Made by a program: the position numbers and the translations under genes | Origin: Fibrobacterota bacterium | GTDB lineage: Bacteria > Fibrobacterota > Chitinivibrionia > Chitinivibrionales > Chitinispirillaceae | Direction: 5' to 3' | Assembly (NCBI GenBank): GCA_023436145.1 | Contig: JAEZKP010000023.1 | Coordinates: forward strand, 1-64,000 | Length of the DNA: 64,000 bases | In this document: in pieces, positions 19,267 to 27,359 of the stretch | Layout: every line of letters starts with the position of its first letter | How positions within the stretch are numbered: the first letter of the stretch is position 1 | Notes under the pieces: generated by a model | The model's input: only the letters and a program-made list of their open reading frames with translations | Told to the model about the DNA's origin: nothing | The model's database searches: none

Positions 19267-19358
19267 TTAACTTTTGTGAAATCGTGGTATCAATCTGATT
19301 AAATAATAGAGCAATTGTATACAATATCCTCGAATTACCTTTTCAAAGGAGAGCAGCA

Positions 19359-20981
19359 ATGCCAGAATATTTGACGCCAGGTGTATACATGGAAGAGATT
19401 TCTGTTGGCCCAAAGCCGATCGAAGGCGTGGGGACAAGTACTGCTGGGATGATCGGTTTGACTGAACGAGGACCCGTGGGCGTAAGATTGGTAACCAATA
19501 TGGGTGAATACCAGCGTTATTATGGAGGTTATCTTAAAAATTCATATCTTCCAACCGCTGTCGAAGGCTTTTTTGCAAATGGTGGAGGACGTTGCTTTAT
19601 CGGAAGAATAATTGCTAAAGATGCAACTACCAGTAGAATTCGATATGAAGGCATGTTTCCAAGAGCAACCGGTCCAGGGGAATGGGGTGACAGAATAGGT
19701 ATATTGGTACTCAATACAAACGCAGATGCTTCAACTGATCCTTTAACTCCCCAAAAAAAGGATTCTTTCAGAATCGTAATTGCCTACTGGAAAGATTCAG
19801 CACCAGATTTATCAAGCATTCCTCAATTAACGGCTGGTGCAAATACTGAAGAAATTAATAAATGGAACTATGCAATAAATCAGGTTCTTGATAATGCAGA
19901 TACTGTGGAGACATTCGATGAGCTTTCAATGACGGTTTCCTCCCCTGCCTATTTCGCAAAGGTCATTAATTCCCAATCATTTCTTATCAGTGTAACTAAA
20001 TCTGAGACATCAGAAGATGATGAAAAACCGGATACTGATCTTTCAGCACGACCGACAAATACTGCTAATTTTGTATTTTTGCAAGGAGGAACTCAACCCT
20101 CTCCCATTGCAGATCTGGATGATTTTAAAGGGGATCCATCAGCTCCTGCTGGAAAGAAGACCGGACTGGAGGCATTCAGAGAAGTTGATGAAATAAACAT
20201 TGTTTACTGTCCGGACATTCACTGGGGTAATCTTGACAAAGAAGCTCTTCAGAAAGCTATCGTAGCACATTGTGAATCCATGAAAGACCGGTTTGCTATT
20301 CTGGATTCTCCACAGGGAGAAAAACTGGTTCCCAATGTTAAACCACCAGTGGATTCAACATATGCTGCTTATTACTATCCCTGGATTAAAGTTTACGACC
20401 CTCTTCTCAAGGATCGCAAACTGGTCCCACCAGGCGGTTTTGTCGCAGGTATTTATGCGCGATCCGATATCGAGCGAGGGGTACACAAAGCTCCGGCCAA
20501 TGAAATTGTCAAAGGCGCTCTCGAGATGGAATTTCCGATTTCCAAAGAACAGCAGGCGATTCTCAACCCCAGAGGTGTCAATGTGATTAGACAATTTCCG
20601 GGCAGAGGAATCCGGGTTTGGGGTGCACGCACTGCTTCCAGTGATCCGGAATGGAAATATATCAATGTTCGCAGATTATTCCTTTATGTCGAAGAATCCA
20701 TTGAAAAAGGCACACAATGGGTGGTATTTGAACCTAACAATGAGCAGTTATGGGCTCGGGTCAAGCAGAGCATAACCAATTTCCTGACTACCGTGTGGCG
20801 TGATGGTGCCTTGATGGGCAGTACTCCTGAGCAGGCATTTTTCGTTGACATCGGGTTCAGTACCATGACACCGGCAGATTTGGACAATGGTAAACTGATC
20901 TGCATGATTGGTATAGCACCTACCAAACCAGCTGAATTTGTCATTTTCAGAATTTTTCAAAAGACGCTGGAAGTAAAATAA
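19359..20981 (+). CDS. Contractile tail sheath protein (Cis2-4/Afp2-4-like)
   Basis: This 540-aa protein begins PEYLTPGVYMEEISVGPKPIEGVGTSTAG, the classical tail-sheath start. It continues with GMIGLTERGP and a C-terminal domain containing GVNVIRQFPGRGIRVWGARTASSDPEWKYINVRRL, the conserved sheath core. The sheath contracts around the tube and drives it through the target envelope. This is the only sheath gene in the window, while Afp and PVC have three. A strong AAAGGAGAG ribosome site precedes the start. A 92-base gap upstream may hold a separate promoter, fitting the need for many copies. Confidence 0.95.
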   Translation: MPEYLTPGVYMEEISVGPKPIEGVGTSTAGMIGLTERGPVGVRLVTNMGEYQRYYGGYLKNSYLPTAVEGFFANGGGRCFIGRIIAKDATTSRIRYEGMFPRATGPGEWGDRIGILVLNTNADASTDPLTPQKKDSFRIVIAYWKDSAPDLSSIPQLTAGANTEEINKWNYAINQVLDNADTVETFDELSMTVSSPAYFAKVINSQSFLISVTKSETSEDDEKPDTDLSARPTNTANFVFLQGGTQPSPIADLDDFKGDPSAPAGKKTGLEAFREVDEINIVYCPDIHWGNLDKEALQKAIVAHCESMKDRFAILDSPQGEKLVPNVKPPVDSTYAAYYYPWIKVYDPLLKDRKLVPPGGFVAGIYARSDIERGVHKAPANEIVKGALEMEFPISKEQQAILNPRGVNVIRQFPGRGIRVWGARTASSDPEWKYINVRRLFLYVEESIEKGTQWVVFEPNNEQLWARVKQSITNFLTTVWRDGALMGSTPEQAFFVDIGFSTMTPADLDNGKLICMIGIAPTKPAEFVIFRIFQKTLEVK

Positions 20982-21015
20982 ATGTGGTAAAATTTTATCA
21001 GGAGGAAATAATAAA

Positions 21016-21450
21016 ATGGCCCGTAATGATCCTTATCGTAACTTTCGTTTCAGAATTGAAATTGACGGAATAACCCAGGCCGGTTTTAATGAATGTGCAT
21101 TCGCCGATTCATCAACCGAAGTTGTTGAATATCGGGAGGGGACCGACCCAACGCATCCCCGTAAACTCTCGGGGCAGACAAAATATGGTAATGTTACTCT
21201 TAAATGGGGTATTACCGATTCAACAGAGCTTTGGGACTGGTATCAAAACGTTGTTCAGCTTGGTGCACTGGGTAATCGTAAAAATATATCAATCACTTTG
21301 GTTGATGAAGCAGGTGCTGACAAATCCCGCTGGGAACTGGTTGAAGCATGGCCAACCAAGTACGATCCAACTGATTTCAATGCTAAAGGCAATGATGTAG
21401 CAATTGAATCACTGGAAATCGTTACCGAAAGTTACAAACGAGTCAAATAG
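21016..21450 (+). CDS. Inner tube protein (Cis1/5, gp19/Hcp-like)
   Basis: This 144-aa protein belongs to the T4-gp19-like tube family. It contains NFRFRIEIDGITQAGFNECAF, VVEYREGTDPTHPRKLSGQTKYGNVTLKWG and ELWDWYQ, and ends in IESLEIVTESYKR. Stacked hexameric rings form the rigid tube inside the sheath. It follows the sheath by 34 bases with a strong AGGAGGA site. A strong hairpin lies just after its stop. It is paralogous to the 155-aa protein at 23571. Confidence 0.93.
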   Translation: MARNDPYRNFRFRIEIDGITQAGFNECAFADSSTEVVEYREGTDPTHPRKLSGQTKYGNVTLKWGITDSTELWDWYQNVVQLGALGNRKNISITLVDEAGADKSRWELVEAWPTKYDPTDFNAKGNDVAIESLEIVTESYKRVK

Positions 21451-21456
21451 ATTTGG

Positions 21457-21484
21457 GGTTTCTCCTTTAATTGAAGGAGAAACC
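21457..21484 (+). promoter_or_regulatory. Strong hairpin directly after the tube gene
   Basis: An 11-base perfect inverted repeat, GGTTTCTCCTT at 21457-21467 and AAGGAGAAACC at 21474-21484, surrounds a 6-base loop. It starts 6 bases after the tube stop. No T-run follows, so it is more likely an mRNA 3'-end stabiliser or partial attenuator than a full terminator. Confidence 0.6.
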
Positions 21485-21511
21485 AGATCTCTTCCCAGAA
21501 AGGTATAGACT

Positions 21512-21874
21512 ATGGCTTTTCAGACTGAATTTGAGTTTACATTACCCAAAGGTTACGTTGATCAGGATGGTACGCTCCATAAAAAAGGTATCATGCGTCT
21601 GGCAACTGCTGCAGATGAGATTCTTCCACAGAAAGATCCACGTGTACAGGCAAACCCGGCTTATCTGGTCATAATAGTGCTGGCCCGGGTAATTGTCCGG
21701 TTGGGTGAAATTACCAATATCACTACCAAAACAATTGAGGATCTCTTTTCAGCAGATCTGGCTTTTCTGCAGGAATTTTATAACCAGATAAATGAAACCG
21801 GTAAATCTCCTGACTTAAAAGAGACTGTAAACAATGTTCAGTATTCGGAGGAATTCACCAGGGGGGGGCGATAA
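21512..21874 (+). CDS. Phage-type tail assembly chaperone, frame-0 product
   Basis: This 120-aa protein contains TLHKKGIMRLATAADEI, NPAYLVIIVLARVIVRLGEI and IEDLFSADLAFLQEFYNQIN. It matches the small phage tail assembly proteins found next to tube genes in eCIS and Myoviridae-like tails. In phages such proteins guard tube or tape-measure subunits before assembly. The reading frame ends just after a run of eight G. The next frame continues into a conserved short domain, so a longer fusion is likely (see the slippery site). A GAAAGG ribosome site precedes the start. Confidence 0.8.
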   Translation: MAFQTEFEFTLPKGYVDQDGTLHKKGIMRLATAADEILPQKDPRVQANPAYLVIIVLARVIVRLGEITNITTKTIEDLFSADLAFLQEFYNQINETGKSPDLKETVNNVQYSEEFTRGGR

Positions 21875-21909
21875 AAGGCTATCATCTCGATCGGCTGTTT
21901 GAGGAGATG
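21847..21909 (+). promoter_or_regulatory. Putative programmed -1 frameshift site (G8 run with SD-like element)
   Basis: The chaperone reads AGG GGG GGG CGA TAA at 21860-21874. G8 at 21861-21868 offers the slippery heptamer G GGG GGG (21862-21868). An SD-like GGAGG (21847-21851) ends 10 bases upstream, the spacing that stimulates the E. coli dnaX shift. A CATCTC/GAGATG inverted repeat (21883-21909) lies downstream. A -1 slip joins the chaperone to the next ORF as a 178-aa protein. The ORF downstream has no ATG or GTG at its start. A homopolymer sequencing error is the alternative. Confidence 0.65.
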
Positions 21910-22047
21910 GCCTTTGTATCATACTATTTCCATTGGTCTTATGAGGATGTTATGACCATGGATCATCATACCCGTATAAGATGGTGCGATGAAATTTCAA
22001 GAATAAATTCAAAAATAAATGAATCAGCACGACAATATAATTCTTAA
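21871..22047 (+). CDS. DUF6760-like domain, probably made by -1 frameshift from the chaperone
   Basis: The frame encodes 58 residues, starting IKGYHLDRLFEEMAFVSYYF and followed by HWSYEDVMTMDHHTRIRWCDEI. This resembles DUF6760, the small eCIS-linked family with the pattern LyEEmAyiayHFHW...EdimnLdHreRrrWv. The first possible ATG (21907) falls inside the conserved part, and upstream only ATT or ATA codons are available. Production by frameshifting from the 120-aa chaperone therefore fits best. It overlaps the next gene by 29 bases. Confidence 0.65.
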   Translation: MKGYHLDRLFEEMAFVSYYFHWSYEDVMTMDHHTRIRWCDEISRINSKINESARQYNS

Positions 22048-23548
22048 AACCGGTGCAAACCTCTGCAGAGTCCATAATTTGCTGCAGACTGAAAGGTTCC
22101 TGTACTCATTTTCTTATAATAATCCTGCATTACATAATTCTTCACTATTGCGTTTTCCTCTGCTTTCATTCTTACTTGCCCGAAAATGGAATTTTGTGCG
22201 TTCACCAGGTAAATCCATAAAGATGGTTTTGATGATTCCGATGTTCGGGTATGACATCCAGAACCGAAACATCTTTATCAGTCGGGATTTCCATCACTGG
22301 TATTTCAATTCCTCCTCTTATTTTGAGAAAAGTCTAAATTGGAATTCAATCTCACCTTCAATCATTTTGAAAACAACTGAGAACTTAAAAAATACTGGAT
22401 TAACAATTGTTAGTTCAATATCATGCATTTCACTTAAAACTTCAATGAACAGGCAAACGACTGTTAATTACGAGCTTAACAGTCAATATCAACAGGTAAA
22501 AAAAATAAATCTAAGGACTTTTGCTCAGAGTCCACATCTCTATCATGTAATCCGTTTGAATAATTTTTACCAAAAGAGGACATCAGATATAATGGGTAAA
22601 TCTTCTGCCCAAAGTCCTCTAAGCCTCAGAGTAAGACAATCATTTCTCGATTTTCCAAGACAATTAAAATCCAGTATTGACCATAAGTACAAGATTTCTG
22701 ATCCGGTACAATACGCTTTTGATATTGGTTCTGTTTTTACTATAACCAATTTATCCGATTTGCATGATATTCCGAAAGATAGACTCAAATTCGTCATTTT
22801 TCCATTCATGCAAATTATTAAATATCCGGAGCTCCGAACTACGGGTAAAGATTTACAGGGAATAATTGGTTTATTAAACAAATACAGAGCGACAGGAAAG
22901 CTGGACAAGACATCATCCCAGACACACTGGCTAAACGATTACATGCATTTTCCTGTAAACAGCAATCCCACCTTTATTTATAGCAGTAAATTTGGGGTTT
23001 ATAATTCGAAGCAAATATTATCCGAATCAGCTCATTCTCATTCAAAGGAACAGGCGACATCCTGGTATCACCAATCATTTTTCTCTGAATCAAACCATGA
23101 TAGATTTCAAAATTATAGCCGTTTCATACAGCATCGGCTTCCGGATTTTCCGACCAAGGCTCTCTTTGAGAGTATGTCGAAGAGCAGTTCAATAGTAAAT
23201 TCTTATTTCAAAATTCATTCACAATCGAGATCTGTAATAAGTCCAAAACAGAGCAAACCGGTCTTTTCCAGAAGTTTCTTTTCCATGCGAGAAAAGGATC
23301 TGAATTATATGAATATTTCTGGTGGTTCAAAAGGCCTGATAAGTAAAGCTGGGACACCTGAAGCTTCGGGCAACATAAATACTGTGACACAAGCTTCTGG
23401 CAATTTTAATATATGCAAACCTCAGGGTATTTCCGACTTCCCGGCTGATCTGTCATCTCATCATCAACTCAGTGTGATTGCCGACAAGGTTGCACGATTA
23501 ATTGAAGATAAATATCAAACTGATGCAAAGAGAAAGGGGCTTCTCTGA
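22019..23548 (+). CDS. Unknown 509-aa eCIS protein
   Basis: I do not recognise a family over most of the length. The protein is basic, rich in Ser, Asn, Phe and Tyr, lacks a signal peptide and shows no catalytic motif. Its central part contains LSLRVRQSFLDFPRQLKSSI, and low-complexity Ser/Asn stretches flank it. The end, LSVIADKVARLIEDKYQTDAKRKGLL, is a charged helix of a kind I associate with the short protein between chaperone and second tube gene in eCIS loci. The start overlaps the DUF6760-like frame and lacks a clear ribosome site; internal starts such as ATG 22591 remain possible. It could be a tape-measure or tube-initiator protein. Confidence 0.5.
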   Translation: MNQHDNIILKTGANLCRVHNLLQTERFLYSFSYNNPALHNSSLLRFPLLSFLLARKWNFVRSPGKSIKMVLMIPMFGYDIQNRNIFISRDFHHWYFNSSSYFEKSLNWNSISPSIILKTTENLKNTGLTIVSSISCISLKTSMNRQTTVNYELNSQYQQVKKINLRTFAQSPHLYHVIRLNNFYQKRTSDIMGKSSAQSPLSLRVRQSFLDFPRQLKSSIDHKYKISDPVQYAFDIGSVFTITNLSDLHDIPKDRLKFVIFPFMQIIKYPELRTTGKDLQGIIGLLNKYRATGKLDKTSSQTHWLNDYMHFPVNSNPTFIYSSKFGVYNSKQILSESAHSHSKEQATSWYHQSFFSESNHDRFQNYSRFIQHRLPDFPTKALFESMSKSSSIVNSYFKIHSQSRSVISPKQSKPVFSRSFFSMREKDLNYMNISGGSKGLISKAGTPEASGNINTVTQASGNFNICKPQGISDFPADLSSHHQLSVIADKVARLIEDKYQTDAKRKGLL

Positions 23549-23570
23549 TGCCCAGGAAAGGACTTAACCG

Positions 23571-24038
23571 ATGCTTCCCGGAGTTCGCATAGATCCATTT
23601 ATGTCCTATCGTTTTCTGGTAGTCATTGACCAGATAATAGAGGCAGGATTTTCAGAAATATCAGGTCTGGAGATAACTACACAGGTTGAGGATTACCGGG
23701 AAGGCGGTGTCAATGATTTTGTTTACAAATTGCCCAAAGAAACTACCTTTGCCAATCTTGTATTGAAAAAGGGGTTAGCCGACCTCTCCTCACTCTGGAA
23801 ATGGCATCATGATGTGGTTTCAGGCAATATTAAAAGGAGAACTGTACATATTGTTCTTTTACGAGACCGACTCAGTATTCCTGCGCAGATGTGGAGTTTT
23901 AAAGACGCGTACCCAGTCAAATGGACAGGCCCTGAACTGAAGGCGGATTCAAATTCAATTGCTTTTCAAAGCATCGAACTGGCTCATCATGGCTATGAAG
24001 GATCAGGAAGTACAAGTACCGGACTCGCAGCCTTCTGA
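23571..24038 (+). CDS. Second tube-like protein (tube initiator, Cis1/5-like)
   Basis: This 155-aa protein has the same fold pattern as the main tube: PFMSYRFLVVIDQIIEAGFSEISG, VEDYREGGVNDFVYKLP, NLVLKKGLADLSSLWKWHHDV and IAFQSIELAHHGYE. In Afp and PVC a second, diverged tube protein sits at the baseplate and starts tube growth. Its position just before the LysM adaptor and spike genes fits that role. The C-terminal tail (GSGSTSTGLAAF) is longer than in the main tube. Confidence 0.9.
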   Translation: MLPGVRIDPFMSYRFLVVIDQIIEAGFSEISGLEITTQVEDYREGGVNDFVYKLPKETTFANLVLKKGLADLSSLWKWHHDVVSGNIKRRTVHIVLLRDRLSIPAQMWSFKDAYPVKWTGPELKADSNSIAFQSIELAHHGYEGSGSTSTGLAAF

Positions 24039-24057
24039 GAATTGGAGAAATCTTTTC

Positions 24058-24723
24058 ATGTCAAAAGAGAAAATTACCATCCAACCCCTCGATGACAACT
24101 ATAACCATCATGGAAACCGGGTTGAGGCACACTATTATAACCCTAATGAGTATACCATAGAAACTAAAAACCAGTATCAGCGTACTGCCATGCCCGGATT
24201 ATCCACACCTATTACCCAGTTTATCAGTGGAGAAACCAGAACCATATCATTGAGTCTATTTTTTGACACTTACGAAAAGCATGAAGATGTTCGTAAATAT
24301 ACAGCACAAGTGGTGCATTTGATGGAAATAGATTCAGATCTTCACCATCCGCCAATATGTGAATTCACCTGGGGGAAACCGTTATCACCATACATGGATT
24401 ACAAATTCCGGGGAATCATAGACAGCTGTTCTCAAAAGTATACGATGTTTATGGAAGACGGCACTCCTGTAAGAGCGACACTCACTTTGAGTATATCGGA
24501 ATATCGTAAAATTGGAGAACAGCTGGAGGATTTGAAACTGCAATCACCAGATCGCACCAAATACCGGATATTTAAAGAGGGTGATGCCTTGTGGAGAATG
24601 TCCTTCCGGGAATATAATGATCCAAAAGCATGGCGTAGAATAGCTGAAAATAACAAAATTGACTTTCCGCGATTAATACCTGCCGGCACACTGCTTTCTG
24701 TTCCGCCTTTGGAGGAAAAATGA
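24058..24723 (+). CDS. LysM-containing baseplate adaptor (Cis7/Afp7-like)
   Basis: ATG 24058 is chosen because GGAGA lies ~9 bases upstream and because longer starts run into the tube gene. The 221-aa product starts SKEKITIQPLDDN and contains EAHYYNPNEYTIETKNQY and ISGETRTISLSLFFDTYE. It ends in a LysM-like module (about 171-218; YRIFKEGDALWRMSFREY...RRIAENNKI...LIPAGTLLSVPP). Such adaptors link the tube to the spike hub in eCIS and in phage gp53-like baseplates. Its stop overlaps the gpD-like start by 4 bases. Confidence 0.88.
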   Translation: MSKEKITIQPLDDNYNHHGNRVEAHYYNPNEYTIETKNQYQRTAMPGLSTPITQFISGETRTISLSLFFDTYEKHEDVRKYTAQVVHLMEIDSDLHHPPICEFTWGKPLSPYMDYKFRGIIDSCSQKYTMFMEDGTPVRATLTLSISEYRKIGEQLEDLKLQSPDRTKYRIFKEGDALWRMSFREYNDPKAWRRIAENNKIDFPRLIPAGTLLSVPPLEEK

Positions 24724-25907
24724 GCGGTATTAAATCATTAGTAACTTCTGACATTGATATTAATCATCTGATTGCTGATTATCAGAATTTTTTTGTTCCT
24801 GCTTTCTGTATAAAAGTCGCAACCAGCCCGAATTCAACACCAGATCAGGACATACTTAAATTGAATCCTCCAGTTGCAATTTTCAGTGTTTCTGTTGACA
24901 GAGTACTGGATGAAGCCGGTTCATTTTCATTCACGATAGACAATCCTTCATATATTGATAAGAATGGTCAAAAATTTCCCCGTCTTCAATCTGACAGTCT
25001 TTTTCAACCTCAACGTGATATTATTATTGAAATGGGCTATGGATCTGCATTAAAACCGGTTATTTCAGGATTTATCGAATCTGTAGATGTGTCCTTCGCA
25101 GCCAATGGTATTTCTCAATTAACCATCAAAGGATATGATTATCTGAGAAAGCTGATGAAAGAAAAAAAATTCATCTCTGATGGCAGCCGGGAAAACAAAA
25201 CTACTTACAGTAAAGTTGTCAGGAAAATCCTTGATGAATACCATATGGCTGATGGTGCCGACATAGAAGAGACTATAGAAGAATATTCCTGTGTTAAAAA
25301 TGACAAAAGTAATGACTTCGAATTCATTAAGACAGTTCTTGCTAAAGAAGTCGGCTACGAGATTTATATCCGTGATAAAGTTTTCCACTTTCATCGCCCC
25401 CGTATGCAGGAAGCATCTGTAATTACCGGTATGGTCTGGGGAAAATCCCTTATCAGTTTTTCTCCCAGTCTGGACACTTCTGCACAGGTAACCAAAGTTG
25501 AAGTCAAGGGCTGGGATTCCCTAACTCAAGAGCCAATAATTGGTATTGCTGAGGCCGGATCGGAGAGTAATCGTGGAAGAGGTCAAAGCGGTAGTGAAGC
25601 AGCGGAGGCGGCGGGCAACAATGCTGTAGAAAAAATTTGGAGAGAGGAACTGAATACAGTCGGACAGGTGCAGCAATATGCGCAAGCAGTGCTGGATAAA
25701 CGGTCTCAACAACTTTACACTGGCAGTGGAGAATGTCTTGGACTCCCTGAGATTGAGCCAGGGATCAGGATTGAACTTCTTGGTTTAGGAGATCGATTCA
25801 GTAAAGAATATTACATCACTAAAGTTTCTCATTCAATCAGTTCGTCTGGATTTAAAACTCAATTTTCGGTTAAGGAAAATACTTTACCAGCCAAGGGTAG
25901 TATATGA
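24720..25907 (+). CDS. Spike hub protein, gpD/gp27-like (N-terminal half of Cis8/VgrG)
   Basis: This 395-aa protein has the phage late-control gpD fold: AIFSVSVDRVLDEAGSFSFTIDN, IIIEMGYGSALKPVISGFIESVDVSF and ITKVSHSISSSGFKTQFSVK. The trimer forms the hub joining the tube to the spike. In Afp and PVC the hub and spike are one protein (Cis8); here they are two genes overlapping by 4 bases, as in P2-like phages. A Gly/Ser/Glu-rich stretch at about residues 278-300 forms a linker. Confidence 0.9.
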   Translation: MSGIKSLVTSDIDINHLIADYQNFFVPAFCIKVATSPNSTPDQDILKLNPPVAIFSVSVDRVLDEAGSFSFTIDNPSYIDKNGQKFPRLQSDSLFQPQRDIIIEMGYGSALKPVISGFIESVDVSFAANGISQLTIKGYDYLRKLMKEKKFISDGSRENKTTYSKVVRKILDEYHMADGADIEETIEEYSCVKNDKSNDFEFIKTVLAKEVGYEIYIRDKVFHFHRPRMQEASVITGMVWGKSLISFSPSLDTSAQVTKVEVKGWDSLTQEPIIGIAEAGSESNRGRGQSGSEAAEAAGNNAVEKIWREELNTVGQVQQYAQAVLDKRSQQLYTGSGECLGLPEIEPGIRIELLGLGDRFSKEYYITKVSHSISSSGFKTQFSVKENTLPAKGSI

Positions 25908-26632
25908 GCATTCTCGAGATTATGGAAAGACAGCTGAGTGCCACACGCACCCCGGTCATAGTAACCGCGAAGGTAACCAATAATCAGGACCCGGAGCATT
26001 TAGGAAGGATAAAAGTGAAATACAGCTGGCGTGATGAAAACGATGAAAGTGACTGGATTCGCATAATGACACCAATGGCCGGAAATCAGATGGGAGTCTA
26101 TTTTATTCCCGAAGTTGATGATGAAGTTGTCATAGCTTTTCAAAATGGGAACATCAATTTTCCAATAGTGTTAGGAGGTCTCTGGAGTAACAATATCAAG
26201 CCTCCTGACAGCAATGATGATGGTGAGAATAATATACGTATGATTAAATCCAGGTCAGGTCACAAGATTATAATGGATGACAAAGACGGCGAGGAGAAAG
26301 TCACTATTATTGATAAATCTGAAAACAGTATCGTCATTGATTCGAAAGAAAACCTGGTCACAATAACCAGCAAGCAGGATATGCAGCTGTTAGCTGAGGA
26401 TGGAAAAATCACTATCTCTGCAAAAGAAATAGAATTGAGATCCTCAGATGGAACAACTATGGAATCGGGTGCAGATTTTTCAGTTACAGCATCCTCAGGA
26501 ACATTTGGTGTTGAATCCAACGAGCTTTCTCTGAAAGCTTCGGCACAGGGTACTTTGGAGGCATCAGCGGGATTGACTGTAAAAGCTTCGGGCAATACCA
26601 CAATTAAAGGTGCCATGGTAATGATAAATTGA
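25904..26632 (+). CDS. Spike protein, gpV/gp5-like OB-fold with beta-helix
   Basis: This 242-aa protein begins with a gp5/VgrG OB domain (ARTPVIVTAKVTNNQDPEHLGRIKVKYSW...MGVYFIPEVDDEVVIAF...ILGGLW-type pattern) and continues with a repetitive beta-helix. The repeats are short strands such as ITISAKEIELRSSDG, SVTASSGTFGV and LTVKASGNTTIKGAMVMIN. It would form the trimeric needle below the hub and carry the PAAR tip. Coupled translation with gpD (ATGA) favours equal amounts. Confidence 0.92.
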   Translation: MSILEIMERQLSATRTPVIVTAKVTNNQDPEHLGRIKVKYSWRDENDESDWIRIMTPMAGNQMGVYFIPEVDDEVVIAFQNGNINFPIVLGGLWSNNIKPPDSNDDGENNIRMIKSRSGHKIIMDDKDGEEKVTIIDKSENSIVIDSKENLVTITSKQDMQLLAEDGKITISAKEIELRSSDGTTMESGADFSVTASSGTFGVESNELSLKASAQGTLEASAGLTVKASGNTTIKGAMVMIN

Positions 26633-26654
26633 CACAACGATTAAGGAGCAATAA

Positions 26655-26951
26655 ATGCCTTTAGCTGCGCGTGTAGGCGATACAACCAGTCATGGAACAC
26701 CTCTTGGTCCGGGCCCCGGATGTCCTACTGTATTAATTGGTGGTATGCCTGCATGGCGGGCTGGCGTTGATTTTCATGTATGTCCACTGGTAACAGGTAT
26801 TGTCCCGCATGTTGGTGGAACAGTAACCGTGGGAAGCACTACGGTTATGATTGGTGGCATGCCTGCGGCACGACAAGGTGATCAGATCATAGAGTCTGCA
26901 CCACCTAATGCAATTGCCATGGGATGCCCGACTGTGCAGATAGGAGGATGA
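26655..26951 (+). CDS. PAAR-domain spike tip (Cis10-like)
   Basis: This 98-aa protein is a full PAAR domain: AARVGDTTSHG at the start, two PTVLIGGMPAWRAG/TTVMIGGMPAAR-type strands and CPTVQIGG at the end. His and Cys residues are placed to bind the tip metal. It sharpens the spike and can carry effectors. There is no C-terminal extension, so no toxin is fused here. An AAGGAG site precedes the start. Confidence 0.95.
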   Translation: MPLAARVGDTTSHGTPLGPGPGCPTVLIGGMPAWRAGVDFHVCPLVTGIVPHVGGTVTVGSTTVMIGGMPAARQGDQIIESAPPNAIAMGCPTVQIGG

Positions 26952-26957
26952 TAAATC

Positions 26958-27356
26958 ATGGCTAAAGAGATTTTGGGAAAAGGGTTTACTTTTCCGTTAC
27001 GGCTGAGCGTAAACGGGAGTTTCTCAATTTCCGAACATGAGGACGATATCCGGGAGGCTATTGGCATCATTATCTCCACCGCACCAGGAGAACGTATTAT
27101 GCGACCCGACTTTGGATGCGGAATTCACGATTTGGTCTTTACAACTATAAATACCGCAACCATGGCTCGTGCAGAGGCCGATGTAAAGGAAGCACTTATC
27201 AAATATGAACCCCGTATCGAAGTTGACGAAGTTAAAGTAACCAGTGATAGTACATTTAACGGGAAATTACTTATTGATATTCATTACCGGATACGCGAAA
27301 CTAACAACGCGTTCAATTATGTTTATGACTTCTATCTGCATGAAGGAAACGGATAG
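26958..27356 (+). CDS. Baseplate protein gp25/gpW family (Cis9-like)
   Basis: This 132-aa protein holds the gp25 pattern: GFTFPLRLSVNGSF, EDDIREAIGIIISTAPGERIMRPDFGCGIHDLVF and EALIKYEPRIEVDEV. The EPR-type segment contacts the first sheath ring. It is a baseplate wedge part conserved in phage tails, T6SS and eCIS. A strong AGGAGG precedes the start. Confidence 0.95.
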   Translation: MAKEILGKGFTFPLRLSVNGSFSISEHEDDIREAIGIIISTAPGERIMRPDFGCGIHDLVFTTINTATMARAEADVKEALIKYEPRIEVDEVKVTSDSTFNGKLLIDIHYRIRETNNAFNYVYDFYLHEGNG

Positions 27357-27359
27357 GAT

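Noticed and set aside
23959..24057. Longer start for the LysM adaptor inside the tube gene
   Set aside because: The extra 33 residues are a frame-shifted reading of the tube gene end; ATG 24058 has a proper ribosome site.
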